Origin: Pseudomonas sp. B21-048
Lineage (GTDB): Bacteria > Pseudomonadota > Gammaproteobacteria > Pseudomonadales > Pseudomonadaceae
Assembly (NCBI RefSeq): GCF_024748615.1
Contig: NZ_CP087168.1
Location: 4,464,001 to 4,528,000, forward strand
Direction: 5' to 3'
Length of the DNA: 64,000 bases
Shown: positions 51,760 to 62,595 of the stretch, one piece after another
Position numbering within the stretch: the first letter of the stretch is position 1
How the letters are laid out: the number at the start of each line of letters is the position of its first letter
Made by a program: the position numbers and the translations under genes
The notes under the pieces: model-generated
Database searches by the model: none
Told to the model about the DNA's origin: nothing
Seen by the model: only the letters and a program-made list of their open reading frames with translations

Positions 51760-51787
51760 AAGCCCCCGATCTCTCGATCGGGGGCTT
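51760..51787. terminator. Bidirectional Rho-independent terminator between toxin and guaA
   Basis: A perfect 12-bp stem AAGCCCCCGATC / GATCGGGGGCTT with a 4-nt loop. It is followed by TCTTTTG on the plus strand and TTTTGCG on the minus strand, so it serves both convergent genes. Confidence 0.92.
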
Positions 51788-51834
51788 CTTTTGCCACTAT
51801 CGTCTCGAGCCTGGGTTCACAGGCTCAATCACGA

Positions 51835-53412
51835 TCACTCCCACTCAATCGTCGCTGGCGGCTTGCTCGACACGTCATAGGTGACGCGGGAGATGCCTTC
51901 GATTTCATTGATAATGCGGCCGCTGACGGTTTCCAGCAGTTCGTAAGGCAGGTGAGCCCAACGCGCGGTCATGAAGTCGATGGTTTCCACGGCACGCAGG
52001 GCAACGACCCAGGCGTAACGACGGCCATCGCCCACCACGCCAACCGATTTCACCGGTTGGAACACCACGAATGCCTGGCTGACCTTGTGGTACCAGTCGG
52101 CTTTACGCAGCTCTTCGATGAAAATGTGGTCGGCGCGACGCAGCAGGTCGGCGTATTCCTTCTTCACTTCGCCGAGGATCCGCACACCCAGGCCCGGGCC
52201 CGGGAACGGGTGACGGTAGACCATGTCGTACGGCAGGCCGAGTTCCAGACCCAGACGACGGACTTCGTCCTTGAACAGCTCGCGCAGGGGTTCAACCAGC
52301 TTAAGGTTCATTTCTTCCGGCAGGCCGCCCACGTTGTGGTGCGACTTGATCACGTGCGCCTTGCCGCTTTTGGCGCCAGCCGACTCGATCACGTCCGGGT
52401 AGATGGTGCCTTGGGCGAGGTACTTGATGTTATCCAGTTTGTTGGACTGGGCATCGAAAACGTCGATGAAGGTACGGCCGATGATCTTGCGCTTCTTCTC
52501 TGGGTCGCTTTCGCCTGCCAGATTGTCGAGGAACTGGTCCTCGGCGTTGGCGCGAATCACCTTGACGCCCATGTTCTCGGCGAACATGGCCATCACTTGC
52601 TCGCCTTCGTGCAGGCGCAGCAGGCCGTTGTCGACGAAGACGCAGGTCAACTGGTCGCCGATAGCCTTGTGCAGCAGCGCGGCAACCACCGAGGAATCAA
52701 CGCCGCCGGACAAGCCGAGCAACACGTTGTCGGTGCCAACCTGGGCGCGGACCTGGGCAATGGCGTCTTCAGCAATCTTCGAAGGCGTCCACAGGGCTTC
52801 GCAGCCGCAGATATCGAGGATGAAGCGCGAGAGGATGCGACCGCCCTGCTTGGTGTGGGTCACTTCCGGGTGGAACTGCACGCCGTAATAGCCGAGAGCA
52901 TCGTTGAACATGCCGGCAATCGGGCAGCTCGGGGTGCTGGCCAGGATGTGGAAGTCTTCCGGCAACTTGGTGACCTTGTCACCGTGGCTCATCCATACGT
53001 CGAGGCCGAACAGGCCATCGGCGTCGATGTGGTCTTCGATGCCATCGAGCAGACGGCTCTTGCCGACCACGTCAACGCGGGCGTAACCGAACTCACGCAG
53101 CTCGGAACCTTCGACCTTGCCACCCAGCTGTTCAGCCATGGTCTGCATGCCGTAGCAGATACCGAAGACCGGTACGCCCAAGTCAAACACCGCTTGCGGG
53201 CAGCGCGGGCTGTCGGCTACGTGCACGGACTCGGGGCCGCCGGCGAGAATGACGCCTTTTGGAGCGAATTCGCGAATCGCTTCGTCGTCCATGTCGAACG
53301 GATGCAGTTCGCAGTACACGCCGATTTCACGCACGCGGCGGGCAATCAGCTGGGTGTACTGGGAACCGAAGTCGAGGATCAGGATGCGGTGGGCGTGAAT
53401 GTCGAGGGCCAT
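51835..53412 (-). CDS. guaA: GMP synthase (glutamine-hydrolysing)
   Basis: A 525-residue cytosolic enzyme that converts XMP to GMP. The N-terminal class I glutamine amidotransferase domain has the nucleophile Cys86 (GICYGMQ) and [10 protein letters not shown]. The ATP-pyrophosphatase domain has [11 protein letters not shown]. The C-terminal dimerisation domain ends ATIEWE. The length is exactly that of the family. It lies 93 bases downstream of guaB, and the two form the guanine nucleotide operon. Confidence 0.97.
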   Translation of the reverse strand: MALDIHAHRILILDFGSQYTQLIARRVREIGVYCELHPFDMDDEAIREFAPKGVILAGGPESVHVADSPRCPQAVFDLGVPVFGICYGMQTMAEQLGGKVEGSELREFGYARVDVVGKSRLLDGIEDHIDADGLFGLDVWMSHGDKVTKLPEDFHILASTPSCPIAGMFNDALGYYGVQFHPEVTHTKQGGRILSRFILDICGCEALWTPSKIAEDAIAQVRAQVGTDNVLLGLSGGVDSSVVAALLHKAIGDQLTCVFVDNGLLRLHEGEQVMAMFAENMGVKVIRANAEDQFLDNLAGESDPEKKRKIIGRTFIDVFDAQSNKLDNIKYLAQGTIYPDVIESAGAKSGKAHVIKSHHNVGGLPEEMNLKLVEPLRELFKDEVRRLGLELGLPYDMVYRHPFPGPGLGVRILGEVKKEYADLLRRADHIFIEELRKADWYHKVSQAFVVFQPVKSVGVVGDGRRYAWVVALRAVETIDFMTARWAHLPYELLETVSGRIINEIEGISRVTYDVSSKPPATIEWE

Positions 53413-53505
53413 GTGGTCAGTCTCGTCTATGCAGTTCGGTGAAGAAAATCAGAAACAACTCGGGGCTGAAAACAGCCCCGGTTACTTAACTTATTGCTGG
53501 AAGCC

Positions 53506-55053
<1,548 letters not shown>

Positions 55054-55099
55054 CTATTATCGACGCAGTGATCGACGGAGGTTTTGGCACACAAATCCC

Positions 55100-55201
55100 G
55101 TAGGAGCGAGGCTTGCCCGCGAAGGCCTCACCGCGGTACATCAGGTAGACCGAATCGATGCTTTCGCGGGCAAGTCGGATCGCCGCACCGCTCGCTCCTA
55201 C
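55100..55201. repeat. Pair of inverted REP elements
   Basis: GTAGGAGCGAGGCTTGCC at the left and a diverged inverse ending CGCTCGCTCCTAC at the right. The right end supplies the TAG stop codon of the neighbouring gene at 55198. Confidence 0.8.
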
Positions 55202-55746
55202 AGTTCGACTTTTACCCAACTCACAGGCTGATCCAGCCAATCGGCAAATTCGTCGATAAAGCTCTGCTTGAACCCGGCCTCGAGCCAGTTGTTGAAGATA
55301 AACCCCAGGTTGGAAAAGCCGCATTCCTGCAAGAACAGAAACCCGTTGATGTCATCCTCATGTCCGCATTCAGGGCACGTGAAATTATCGGTGCGCCCCG
55401 GCATCCACTCTTCCAGGCTTTCAAACAGCGCTTCGCCGATTTCCTTGCGGCACTCGGCGCAGCCGGCTTCTTCGAGAAACCCCTTGGCCGGTGTATAGAT
55501 GCAGCGCTTGGTGATGATCTCCAGGCCATTGATCGGCTCGCCGAACGGCAGCGCGTCAGGGTGCAGGACCACCGCGCGGGCACCGTCGGCGATGGCGTGG
55601 GCCATGCGATTGCCGGTGCGGCCACAGGTGGTCAGTTCTTCTTTAATAATGTTCTTGCGCACCAGCCAACGCACGACCGCCCGGGCCCGGGGTTCGTGTA
55701 CCGGCAGGGTGGAGATTTTCGGGACGATGATGCTTTGGGAGTTCAT
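55198..55746 (-). CDS. Conserved protein with zinc-ribbon-like cysteine pairs
   Basis: 182 residues. It starts MNSQSIIVPKISTLPVHEPRARAVVRWLVRKNIIKEE. It has two CxxC pairs (CAECRKE and CPECGHED), probably a zinc site, near residues 97-130. The C-terminal part is rich in aromatic and acidic residues (FIFNNWLEAGF). I do not recognise a characterised family; pseudomonad homologues are often labelled sugar ABC transporter ATPase, but there is no Walker motif here, so that label is unsupported. Its stop codon lies in a REP element. It stands alone on the minus strand. Confidence 0.7.
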   Translation of the reverse strand: MNSQSIIVPKISTLPVHEPRARAVVRWLVRKNIIKEELTTCGRTGNRMAHAIADGARAVVLHPDALPFGEPINGLEIITKRCIYTPAKGFLEEAGCAECRKEIGEALFESLEEWMPGRTDNFTCPECGHEDDINGFLFLQECGFSNLGFIFNNWLEAGFKQSFIDEFADWLDQPVSWVKVEL

Positions 55747-55825
55747 GGTGCAAGCCTACTGCGTCAAATGGATGTTCTGCGATGGCGCCAAGTCGGCCGG
55801 CAGCTTAATCCCTGACGAAATCCGG

Positions 55826-56593
55826 TCAAGTACTCAAATAGCGCCCGATCAAGGCAATCCCGCTGGCCAGCACCAGCCAGGTCACCAGCCGCACGAATGC
55901 CTCGCGGGACAATTTCAGGGTCAACCGCCGGCCGATCCACAACCCCAGCGCCATCGCCGGCAACAAACACAGCGCCAGTACCAACAAGGGTAGCTCGGCA
56001 TACACACCGGCGATGGCAAACAGGCTCAAACGCACCACGGTGCTGCAACTGATCAGCGCACTCTGGGTCGCCCGGGCCGCGTCCTTGGGCAGCCGACTGT
56101 TCAAATAGATCGCATATAAAAAGCCGCCACTGCCAAACAGCGCCCCGAACATCCCGCCCACCGTGCCCATCGGCACCGCCCACCCGGCGGACAATTGCGC
56201 CGGACGGGTTTTAATCCACAGGCTGTAAATCGCATAGGCGCTGATAAACAGCCCCATCAACAGCAGCAAAACATCGGATTTCAGGTTCAACAGAAAAATC
56301 ACTCCCAACGTGCAGCCCACTGCCATGCATGGCAGCAGCCGCAGCAATTCGGGCCTCGCTACATCCCGTCGCGAGGGCAGCAGATTGCCGAATGCCGCGA
56401 CGAAATCCAGCAACACCAGCAGCGGCACGATTTTCGACAGCGGCATGAACAGGATCAGAATCGGCCCCGCCACCAGCGCGGTGCCAAAACCGGCGATGCC
56501 GAACACGATGTAGGCCAGGGCAACGCCCAACCCGATCACCAGCCAATCCACCGTACCCCACGGCCATTGGTTTAACAGCTCCAGCACATTCAT
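55826..56593 (-). CDS. TauE/SafE (TSUP) family membrane transporter
   Basis: 255 residues with about eight transmembrane helices. The family repeat appears twice: GIAGFGTALVAGPIL (first half) and VGGMFGALFGSGGFLYAIYL (second half). Members export sulfite, sulfonates or other small organic anions, but the substrate cannot be told from sequence. The ATG at 56593 was chosen; a GTG two codons upstream is possible. It is divergent from a LysR gene, which probably controls it. Confidence 0.85.
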   Translation of the reverse strand: MNVLELLNQWPWGTVDWLVIGLGVALAYIVFGIAGFGTALVAGPILILFMPLSKIVPLLVLLDFVAAFGNLLPSRRDVARPELLRLLPCMAVGCTLGVIFLLNLKSDVLLLLMGLFISAYAIYSLWIKTRPAQLSAGWAVPMGTVGGMFGALFGSGGFLYAIYLNSRLPKDAARATQSALISCSTVVRLSLFAIAGVYAELPLLVLALCLLPAMALGLWIGRRLTLKLSREAFVRLVTWLVLASGIALIGRYLST

Positions 56594-56693
56594 CGACACG
56601 GCTTCCTTTTATTCCAGTGCTGACTTTAGCCAGCGCCGAGCGTTGCGACTAATATCTTCAACATCGACTACCTATCTCGAAAAGGCATGCCTT

Positions 56694-57641
56694 GTGCTTT
56701 CAACCCGTCAATTGCGTTACTTCGTGGAAATCGCCGAGAGCGGCAGCTTCAGCGCTGCGGCCGAACGACTGTTTATTGCTCAATCTGCCTTGAGCCGGCA
56801 GATCAAGGACATGGAAACCCGGCTGCAAACCCCGCTGTTCGAACGCACCGCGCGCCAGCCCCGTTTGACGGCGGCGGGCGAGGCCTTTTTGCCTCGGGCC
56901 AGAAACCTGCTGAACGAACTGACCAAGGCCAGCGAAATGGCCACTCAGGTGGGAAACGGTCAACTCGGCACTTTGCGCCTCAGCCATTCCAGTACCGTGC
57001 CCATGAGCGGTCGGCTGCTGCGAGGCATCAGCGTCTATCTGGATCGGCACGCCGGTGTGTCCGTGGACATCGTCAAGCTGTCCTCCGAGACGCAACTGGA
57101 AGAACTAGCCGAAGGTCGCCTCGATGTGGGTCTGTTGCGCCTGCCGGTATTACGTCAGCGTGAAGGGGTGCAGATTGTTCCGCTGTACAGCGAGCGTCTA
57201 TTACTGGCGGTACCGCCGAATCATCGGCTGGCTGTGGATAAGTTCGCGCAAGGCATCGATCTGGCGCAGTTGAAGAATGAAGCGTTTATTTCCATCCCTC
57301 ATCCACAGCGTGGCGGCCTGAGTTATCTGTCCGCCGAGTTGTGCATGCGCCAGGGGTTCTTTCCCCAAGCGGCTCGGGTGGTGTCACGCAAAACCACGCA
57401 ACTGCAATTGATCCTGGCCGGGTTCGGCATCGCGCTGTTGCCGGAATCGATGCAAGACATCGCGCCGCCGGATATCCACTTTCTGCCCTTGGCCGATCCC
57501 GATTGCCACAGCACCGTCGCCCTCGCCTGTCGGCAACATCCCACGGCACTGGTCCAACACTTCATCAAATCCTGCGCAGATCATTGTGGGAGCGAGCTTG
57601 CTCGCTCCCACAATGGATTTACGCTGACTCATGGAGATTGA
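56694..57641 (+). CDS. LysR-family transcriptional regulator
   Basis: 315 residues. The N-terminal winged helix (2-60) reads STRQLRYFVEIAESGSFSAAAERLFIAQSALSRQIKDME, and a periplasmic-binding-protein-like effector domain follows. I chose the GTG at 56694, eight bases after AAAGG; an ATG frame from 56643 adds an uncharacteristic tail. The last 20 codons run through a REP palindrome (57582-57615), so the C-terminus CGSELARSHNGFT is REP-encoded. It is divergent from the TauE/SafE transporter, with 100 bases between starts, and is its likely regulator. Confidence 0.87.
   Translation: MLSTRQLRYFVEIAESGSFSAAAERLFIAQSALSRQIKDMETRLQTPLFERTARQPRLTAAGEAFLPRARNLLNELTKASEMATQVGNGQLGTLRLSHSSTVPMSGRLLRGISVYLDRHAGVSVDIVKLSSETQLEELAEGRLDVGLLRLPVLRQREGVQIVPLYSERLLLAVPPNHRLAVDKFAQGIDLAQLKNEAFISIPHPQRGGLSYLSAELCMRQGFFPQAARVVSRKTTQLQLILAGFGIALLPESMQDIAPPDIHFLPLADPDCHSTVALACRQHPTALVQHFIKSCADHCGSELARSHNGFTLTHGD
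57582..57615. repeat. REP palindrome inside the 3' end of the LysR gene
   Basis: CATTGTGGGAGCGAGC pairs perfectly with GCTCGCTCCCACAATG around a 2-nt loop. It is in frame with the LysR gene and supplies its penultimate residues. Confidence 0.85.
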
Positions 57642-57668
57642 TCGCCGAATGCCTTTAAACTGCGCCCC

Positions 57669-59048
57669 ATGATTAAAGATCCCTTTGCAAGACTCGGCCT
57701 GGACCGGGAAGTCCTGACTGTCAGCCAGCTCAACGGCCGCGCGCGGGTGTTGCTCGAAGACGTGTTCAGCAACATCTGGGTCGAAGGCGAAATCTCCAAC
57801 CTCGCCCGCCCGGCGTCCGGCCATGTGTATTTCACCCTCAAGGACAGCGGCGCCCAGGTGCGTTGCGCGCTGTTTCGACAGAACGCCGCGCGGGTTCGCC
57901 AGGCGCTGAAGGACGGTTTGGCGGTCAAGGTTCGCGGCAAGGTTTCGCTGTTTGAAGGTCGTGGCGACTACCAGCTGATTCTCGACACCGTGGAACCGGC
58001 CGGTGACGGCGCCCTGCGTCTGGCCTTCGATGCGTTGAAGGAAAAACTCAGCGCCGAAGGCCTGTTCAGCGCCGAGCGCAAAGTGCCGCTGCCGGCGCAC
58101 CCGCAACGCATCGGCATCATCAGCTCGCCCACCGGCGCGGTGATCCGCGACATCATCAGTGTGTTCCGCCGCCGCGCGCCGCAGATCCAACTGACGCTGA
58201 TCCCCACCGCCGTGCAAGGCCGCGAAGCCACCGCGCAGATTGTCCGCGCGCTGAAACTGGCGGACGCCCGCGGTTTCGACGCGTTGATCCTGGCCCGTGG
58301 CGGCGGTTCTCTGGAAGACCTCTGGTGTTTTAACGAAGAAGCCGTGGCCCGCGCCGTAGATGCCTGCGTGACGCCGATTGTCAGCGCTGTCGGCCACGAA
58401 ACCGATGTGTCGATCAGTGACTTTGTCGCCGACGTCCGCGCCCCGACACCGTCCGCCGCGGCCGAGCTGCTCGCGCCGGACTCCAACGATCTGGTGCGGC
58501 GCGTCGAAAGTCTGCACCGACGCCTGGTGATGCGCATCCGCGACCGTTTGATGCGTGACCGGCTGCGCCTGGAAGGCATGGCCCGTCGTCTGCGCCACCC
58601 AGGGGAACGTCTGCGTCAGCAGGCACAACGTCTGGATGATCTGGACATGCGCATGCGCCGCGCGTTCGAACGCAGCCTCAATACCCGTCGCGAACGCTTG
58701 ATCCGCCTGGAAACCCGCCTCGCCGGGCAACATCCGGGGCGACAACTGGCGATGCTTCGCCAGCGCCTCGACAGCCTCGCCGAGCGCCTGCCCCGAGCCA
58801 TGCGTGAAGGGCTTAAGTCCCGTCGCCTGCAACTGCAAAGTCAGATGCAGACGCTGCATGTGGTCAGCCCGTTGGCGACCCTCGCGCGTGGCTACAGCAT
58901 TCTGCTGGACGAGCGCGGCAACGCAATCCGCAGCGCCGCGCAGACCCACACCGGCCAGCGCCTGAAAGCCAAACTGGGCGAAGGTGAACTGCACGTGCGG
59001 GTCGAAGACAATCACCTGACGCCCGTCACCCTTTCTTTACTGGATTGA
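57669..59048 (+). CDS. xseA: Exodeoxyribonuclease VII large subunit
   Basis: 459 residues. An OB-fold domain (about 10-105; SQLNGRARVLLEDVFSNIWVEGEISN) is followed by the catalytic core with GIISSPTGAVIRDI, ILARGGGSLEDLWCFNEE, VSAVGHETDVSISDFVADVRAPTPSAAAEL. A long coiled coil (about 270-395) binds the small subunits, and a C-terminal segment ends the protein. With XseB it degrades single-stranded DNA from both ends in the cytosol. The xseB gene is not in the window. The M23 peptidase gene starts three bases after its stop. Confidence 0.96.
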   Translation: MIKDPFARLGLDREVLTVSQLNGRARVLLEDVFSNIWVEGEISNLARPASGHVYFTLKDSGAQVRCALFRQNAARVRQALKDGLAVKVRGKVSLFEGRGDYQLILDTVEPAGDGALRLAFDALKEKLSAEGLFSAERKVPLPAHPQRIGIISSPTGAVIRDIISVFRRRAPQIQLTLIPTAVQGREATAQIVRALKLADARGFDALILARGGGSLEDLWCFNEEAVARAVDACVTPIVSAVGHETDVSISDFVADVRAPTPSAAAELLAPDSNDLVRRVESLHRRLVMRIRDRLMRDRLRLEGMARRLRHPGERLRQQAQRLDDLDMRMRRAFERSLNTRRERLIRLETRLAGQHPGRQLAMLRQRLDSLAERLPRAMREGLKSRRLQLQSQMQTLHVVSPLATLARGYSILLDERGNAIRSAAQTHTGQRLKAKLGEGELHVRVEDNHLTPVTLSLLD

Positions 59049-59051
59049 TCC

Positions 59052-59873
59052 ATGCCGCGCTTTTTAGCTCCGCTGCTGTTGCTGTGCCTGACTTTCAATG
59101 CCCACGCCGACAGTTACATCACTCGCTTGTTGAACAAGCCGGTACCGGGTGGCGTGGCGGTGGTGGATCTGGGCAACTCCGCCCAGGCGCCGAAAGCCAG
59201 CTATCAAGGCAAACCGGTATTGGTGGTCAAGGAACAGAACAACTGGCTGGCCATTGTCGGCGTGCCGCTGACTGTCAAACCGGGCAGCCAGTCGCTTAGC
59301 AGCGGTGGTCGCAACCTGAACTTCACCGTCGGCGGCAAGCAATACCCGGAACAGCACATCACCCTGAAAAACACTCAGCAGGTCAATCCGAACCCGGAGA
59401 ATCTCAAGCGTATCGAGGGTGAGCTGGCGGAACAGATCCAGGCCTACCGCAGCTTCAGCCCGAACACCCCGAGCAATCTGCTGCTGGACAAACCGGTCAA
59501 CGGGCCGCTGTCGAGCAAGTTTGGCGTGCGCCGCTTTTTCAATGGAGAAGAACGCAATCCCCACGCGGGCCTCGACTTCGCGGTGCCTGCCGGCACGCCG
59601 ATCAAGACCCCGGCCGCCGGCAAGGTGATCCTGATCGGTAATTACTTCTTCAACGGCAACACGGTGTTCGTCGACCACGGCCAGGGTTTTATCAGCATGT
59701 TCTGCCACATGTCGAAGATCGACGTGAAGGTCGGCCAGCAACTGGCCCGTGGTGGCGTGGTCGGCAAAGTCGGCTCCACCGGGCGCGCGACCGGGCCGCA
59801 TATGCACTGGAACATCAGCCTGAATGATGCGCGGGTGGATCCGGCGATTTTTATTGGGGCGTTTCAGCCATAG
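59052..59873 (+). CDS. Periplasmic M23-family peptidoglycan endopeptidase
   Basis: 273 residues. A signal peptide ends at NAHA (residue 19). An N-terminal beta-rich domain follows (about 20-125), then an M23 domain with zinc ligands His171 and Asp175 (HAGLD) and His252 (PHMHW). It cleaves peptide cross-bridges of peptidoglycan, as DD- or LD-specific endopeptidases do. All catalytic residues are present, so it is not a degenerate NlpD-like activator. It lies three bases after xseA and is probably co-transcribed with it. Confidence 0.9.
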   Translation: MPRFLAPLLLLCLTFNAHADSYITRLLNKPVPGGVAVVDLGNSAQAPKASYQGKPVLVVKEQNNWLAIVGVPLTVKPGSQSLSSGGRNLNFTVGGKQYPEQHITLKNTQQVNPNPENLKRIEGELAEQIQAYRSFSPNTPSNLLLDKPVNGPLSSKFGVRRFFNGEERNPHAGLDFAVPAGTPIKTPAAGKVILIGNYFFNGNTVFVDHGQGFISMFCHMSKIDVKVGQQLARGGVVGKVGSTGRATGPHMHWNISLNDARVDPAIFIGAFQP

Positions 59874-59891
59874 ATAGTTGTTGAGGCTGAT

Positions 59892-59994
59892 GGCCCCTTC
59901 GCGAGCAAGCCCGCTCCACATTAGATTTTCGGCGTGCACAGAAATGTGTTCACGCCGATCAAATGTGGGAGCGGGCTTGCTCGCGAAGGCGGCC
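59892..59994. repeat. Inverted REP pair with inner hairpin (BIME-like)
   Basis: CCTTCGCGAGCAAGCCCGCTCCACATT is inverted at 59961-59994. Between them CGGCGTG / CACGCCG forms a further stem. It separates the M23 gene from a convergent small gene. Confidence 0.8.
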
Positions 59995-60007
59995 TCATTG
60001 GCGCCGC

Positions 60008-60364
60008 TTATTCCGCCTCAAGGTCCTCAATCCCGTGGACCTCCGTGTGCGCCAGACACTCTTTGATCCAGGCCTGGGTTTCCTCCGAGAAACCAGCCAA
60101 CTCTTCAGGTGTGATTAGCTCATGAGTACACAGGCCCAGCAAATGAGCAGGCGCTTCATTGCGTGAATGACCGAAAACGCCAAACGCCCAATACAGCTCT
60201 TTTTGCCCGGCCTTCAGCAGTTCTTCACTGGCTTCAATACGTTCATAAGGCGCCAGGCTTTTATCCAGCACCGTACGCTCGACCTCCTCCATGATCCGAA
60301 TACACATCCGCTCATGGGCTACCGGACGCAGTGCGCTATAGAGCTTCCAATCCGACTCGTTCAT
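60008..60364 (-). CDS. Conserved hypothetical protein, small and acidic
   Basis: 118 residues: MNESDWKLYSALRPVAHERMCIRIMEEVERTVLD, then ERIEASEELLKAGQKELYWAFGVFGHSRNEAPAHLLGLC and ELAGFSEETQAWIKECL. It is predicted all-helical and soluble, with an acidic C-terminus. I recognise no characterised family. The frame is well supported by codon bias, and the gene is flanked by a REP pair downstream and the leuA leader region upstream. Confidence 0.65.
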   Translation of the reverse strand: MNESDWKLYSALRPVAHERMCIRIMEEVERTVLDKSLAPYERIEASEELLKAGQKELYWAFGVFGHSRNEAPAHLLGLCTHELITPEELAGFSEETQAWIKECLAHTEVHGIEDLEAE

Positions 60365-60592
60365 TGCCGACTCCTGCTTTCTGGTCGCCTGGTTGAGGCT
60401 TTAAGAATAGCTGCGTCGACCGAACTGCAATCGCCAACCTTCAATTGCGCATCGCTCAAACCTCGCGCAAACATCAATACAATCTCTGCCATTCACCGCA
60501 ACAAAATCTCAATAAACTCCACTTTTCGAGTATTCCTCTCAATTTTTTTCGACTGCTTGCCATCCTTTCCCCCCGCGGTTAGGGTTGAAGGC

Positions 60593-60670
60593 ATGAAAAC
60601 CTCTCACACCCTCATTCAGCTTCGCCAGCACCGCAGCCTGTGCCTCGTCAGCGCACGACTGCCAGGCTGA
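60593..60670 (+). CDS. Candidate leuA leader peptide (25 codons)
   Basis: The ATG at 60593, with AGGG upstream, encodes MKTSHTLIQLRQHRSLCLVS and five more residues. Leu accounts for 5 of 25 codons. It lies 90 bases before leuA and ends before a GC-rich stretch with a T6 tract (GGCCGCCTTTTTTCGGCC, around 60735). This layout suggests transcription attenuation by leucine supply. I could not fold a convincing terminator/antiterminator pair by eye. The region 60365-60592 upstream has no gene. Confidence 0.5.
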   Translation: MKTSHTLIQLRQHRSLCLVSARLPG

Positions 60671-60760
60671 ATCGCGGTGCCTCGTCTTACGCTTTATCCC
60701 CAGAACATTTGATCCACCGGCAGGCCGCCTTTTTTCGGCCCACACAATAAGGATTTTCCG

Positions 60761-62440
60761 ATGAGCATGCTCAAAGACCCGTCTTCGAAATACCGCGCGT
60801 TCCCGACCATCGACATCCCGGATCGCACCTGGCCATCGAAGACCATCACCGCAGCGCCGATCTGGTGCAGCTCGGACCTTCGTGACGGCAACCAGTCGCT
60901 GATCGAGCCAATGGACGCGGTCAAGAAGCTGCGTTTCTGGAAAACCCTGGTGCAAGTCGGCGTGAAAGAAATCGAAGCCTCGTTCCCGGCCGCTTCGCAG
61001 ACTGACTTCGACTTCGTGCGTACCCTGATCGAAGACGGCCACATCCCGGACGACACCACCATTCAGGTGCTGACCCAGGGCCGTGAAGATTTGATCGCGC
61101 GCACCTTCGAATCCCTGCGCGGTGCCAAGAAAGCCATCGTTCACTTGTACAACGCGACCTCCCCTTCCTTCCGCCGCATTGTCTTCAATCAGGACAAAGA
61201 CGGGGTCAAGGCCATCGCCGTGAACGCCGCCAAGCTGTTCGTCAAATACGCCGCCCAGCAGCCGGAAACCGAGTGGACTTTTGAATACTCGCCAGAAACC
61301 TTCAGCGCCACCGAACTGGAGTTCGCCAAGGAAGTCTGCGACGCAGTGATCGAAGTGTGGAACCCGACGCCTGAGCACAAGGTGATCCTCAACCTGCCTG
61401 CCACCGTTGAATGCGCCACCCCGAACATCTATGCCGACCAGATCGAATGGTTCGGCCGCCACATCAATCGTCGTGACAGCGTGATCATCAGCCTGCACAC
61501 CCACAACGACCGTGGCACTGGCGTAGCCGCCACCGAACTGGGCCTGATGGCCGGCGCCGACCGTGTCGAAGGCTGCCTGTTCGGCAACGGTGAGCGTACC
61601 GGTAACGTCGATCTGGTGACTGTGGCGTTGAACCTCTACACCCAGGGCGTCAACCCTGAGCTGGACTTCTCCGACATCGACGGCGTGCGCAAAGTCGTCG
61701 AAGAGTGCAACCAGATTCCGGTGCACCCACGTCACCCGTACGTCGGCGACCTGGTTCACACCGCGTTCTCCGGCTCCCACCAGGACGCGATCCGCAAAGG
61801 CTTCGCCCAGCAGCAACCGGACGCCCTGTGGGAAGTGCCATACTTGCCGATCGACCCGGCCGACATCGGCCGCAGCTACGAGGCGGTGATTCGCGTCAAC
61901 AGCCAGTCGGGCAAGGGCGGTATCGCTTACCTGCTGGAACAGGAATACGGCATCAACTTGCCGCGCCGCATGCAGATCGAGTTCAGCCAGGTCGTGCAGC
62001 GTGAAACCGATCGTCTGGGCCTGGAGATGACAGCCCAGCAAATCCACGCGCTGCTGCACAGCGAGTACTTGCAGGCCAACACCCCGTACGCGCTGGTCAG
62101 CCATCGCTTGCAGGAAGAAAACGGTCACAGCGCCGTGGAAGTGGAAGTCTCCAGTAAAGGCCAGGGCGAAACCAACCTGCACTGGCGTGGCAAGGGCAAC
62201 GGCGCGCTGGAAGCGCTGGTGGCCGGTCTGCCGATTCCGGTGGAAATCATGGACTACAACGAACACGCCATCGGCGCGGGCACCAATGCCAAGGCTGCGG
62301 CCTATATTGAACTGCGGGTGAATGGTGAGCGTGCGGTGCACGGCGTCGGTATCGATGAAAACATCACCACCGCCAGCTTCAAGGCTCTGTTCAGCGCGCT
62401 GAACCGCTCCCTGAGCCAGCCGGAAGCAAAAGCGGCGTAA
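60761..62440 (+). CDS. leuA: 2-isopropylmalate synthase (long type)
   Basis: 559 residues. It catalyses the first committed step of leucine synthesis (acetyl-CoA plus 2-oxoisovalerate). The TIM barrel has [13 protein letters not shown] near the N-terminus, [39 protein letters not shown] (metal-binding His pair) and the C-terminal regulatory domain, where leucine inhibits. The length fits the long LeuA class of pseudomonads and actinobacteria rather than the 515-residue E. coli type. The ATG at 60761 has AAGGA eight bases upstream. Confidence 0.96.
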   Translation: MSMLKDPSSKYRAFPTIDIPDRTWPSKTITAAPIWCSSDLRDGNQSLIEPMDAVKKLRFWKTLVQVGVKEIEASFPAASQTDFDFVRTLIEDGHIPDDTTIQVLTQGREDLIARTFESLRGAKKAIVHLYNATSPSFRRIVFNQDKDGVKAIAVNAAKLFVKYAAQQPETEWTFEYSPETFSATELEFAKEVCDAVIEVWNPTPEHKVILNLPATVECATPNIYADQIEWFGRHINRRDSVIISLHTHNDRGTGVAATELGLMAGADRVEGCLFGNGERTGNVDLVTVALNLYTQGVNPELDFSDIDGVRKVVEECNQIPVHPRHPYVGDLVHTAFSGSHQDAIRKGFAQQQPDALWEVPYLPIDPADIGRSYEAVIRVNSQSGKGGIAYLLEQEYGINLPRRMQIEFSQVVQRETDRLGLEMTAQQIHALLHSEYLQANTPYALVSHRLQEENGHSAVEVEVSSKGQGETNLHWRGKGNGALEALVAGLPIPVEIMDYNEHAIGAGTNAKAAAYIELRVNGERAVHGVGIDENITTASFKALFSALNRSLSQPEAKAA

Positions 62441-62463
62441 AGAGCCCTGCGCTGTAATGCAAA

Positions 62464-62491
62464 AGGCCCCGGGGTGTGAACCACGGGGCCT
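62464..62491. terminator. Terminator-like hairpin between leuA and the amidase gene
   Basis: An 8-bp GC stem AGGCCCCG / CGGGGCCT with a 12-nt loop. AAAA precedes it on the plus strand, so it has a T-run only for minus-strand transcripts. On the plus side the long repeat starts immediately after the stem (62492), as if it had landed in the original T tract. Confidence 0.65.
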
Positions 62492-62593
62492 GATCGTTCC
62501 CACGCTCTGCGTGGGAATGCAGCCCGTGACGCTCCGCGTCACTGGACGCGGAGCGTCCCTTGAGGCATTCCCACGCAGAGCGTGGGAACGATC
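62492..62593. repeat. Long palindromic repeat, copy 3 (102 bp, GATCGTTCCC ends)
   Basis: It has the same ends and inner inverted pair as the copy at 39584. It abuts the terminator hairpin on the left and the amidase stop on the right, two bases away. Confidence 0.85.
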
Positions 62594-62595
62594 GG

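Noticed and set aside
51952..53442. Plus-strand open frame opposite guaA (about 496 codons), and similar frames opposite guaB, xseA and oprB
   Set aside because: All are complementary shadows of well-recognised genes in a high-GC genome, with no ribosome sites or family features.
55198..55746. Sugar ABC transporter ATPase label for the zinc-ribbon-like protein
   Set aside because: There is no Walker A, Walker B or ABC signature; the name seems to be a propagated misannotation.
60539..62542. Long minus-strand open frame opposite leuA (about 667 codons)
   Set aside because: It is a mirror of GC-rich third positions in leuA. The translation shows no domain or signal, and the leuA product is unmistakable.
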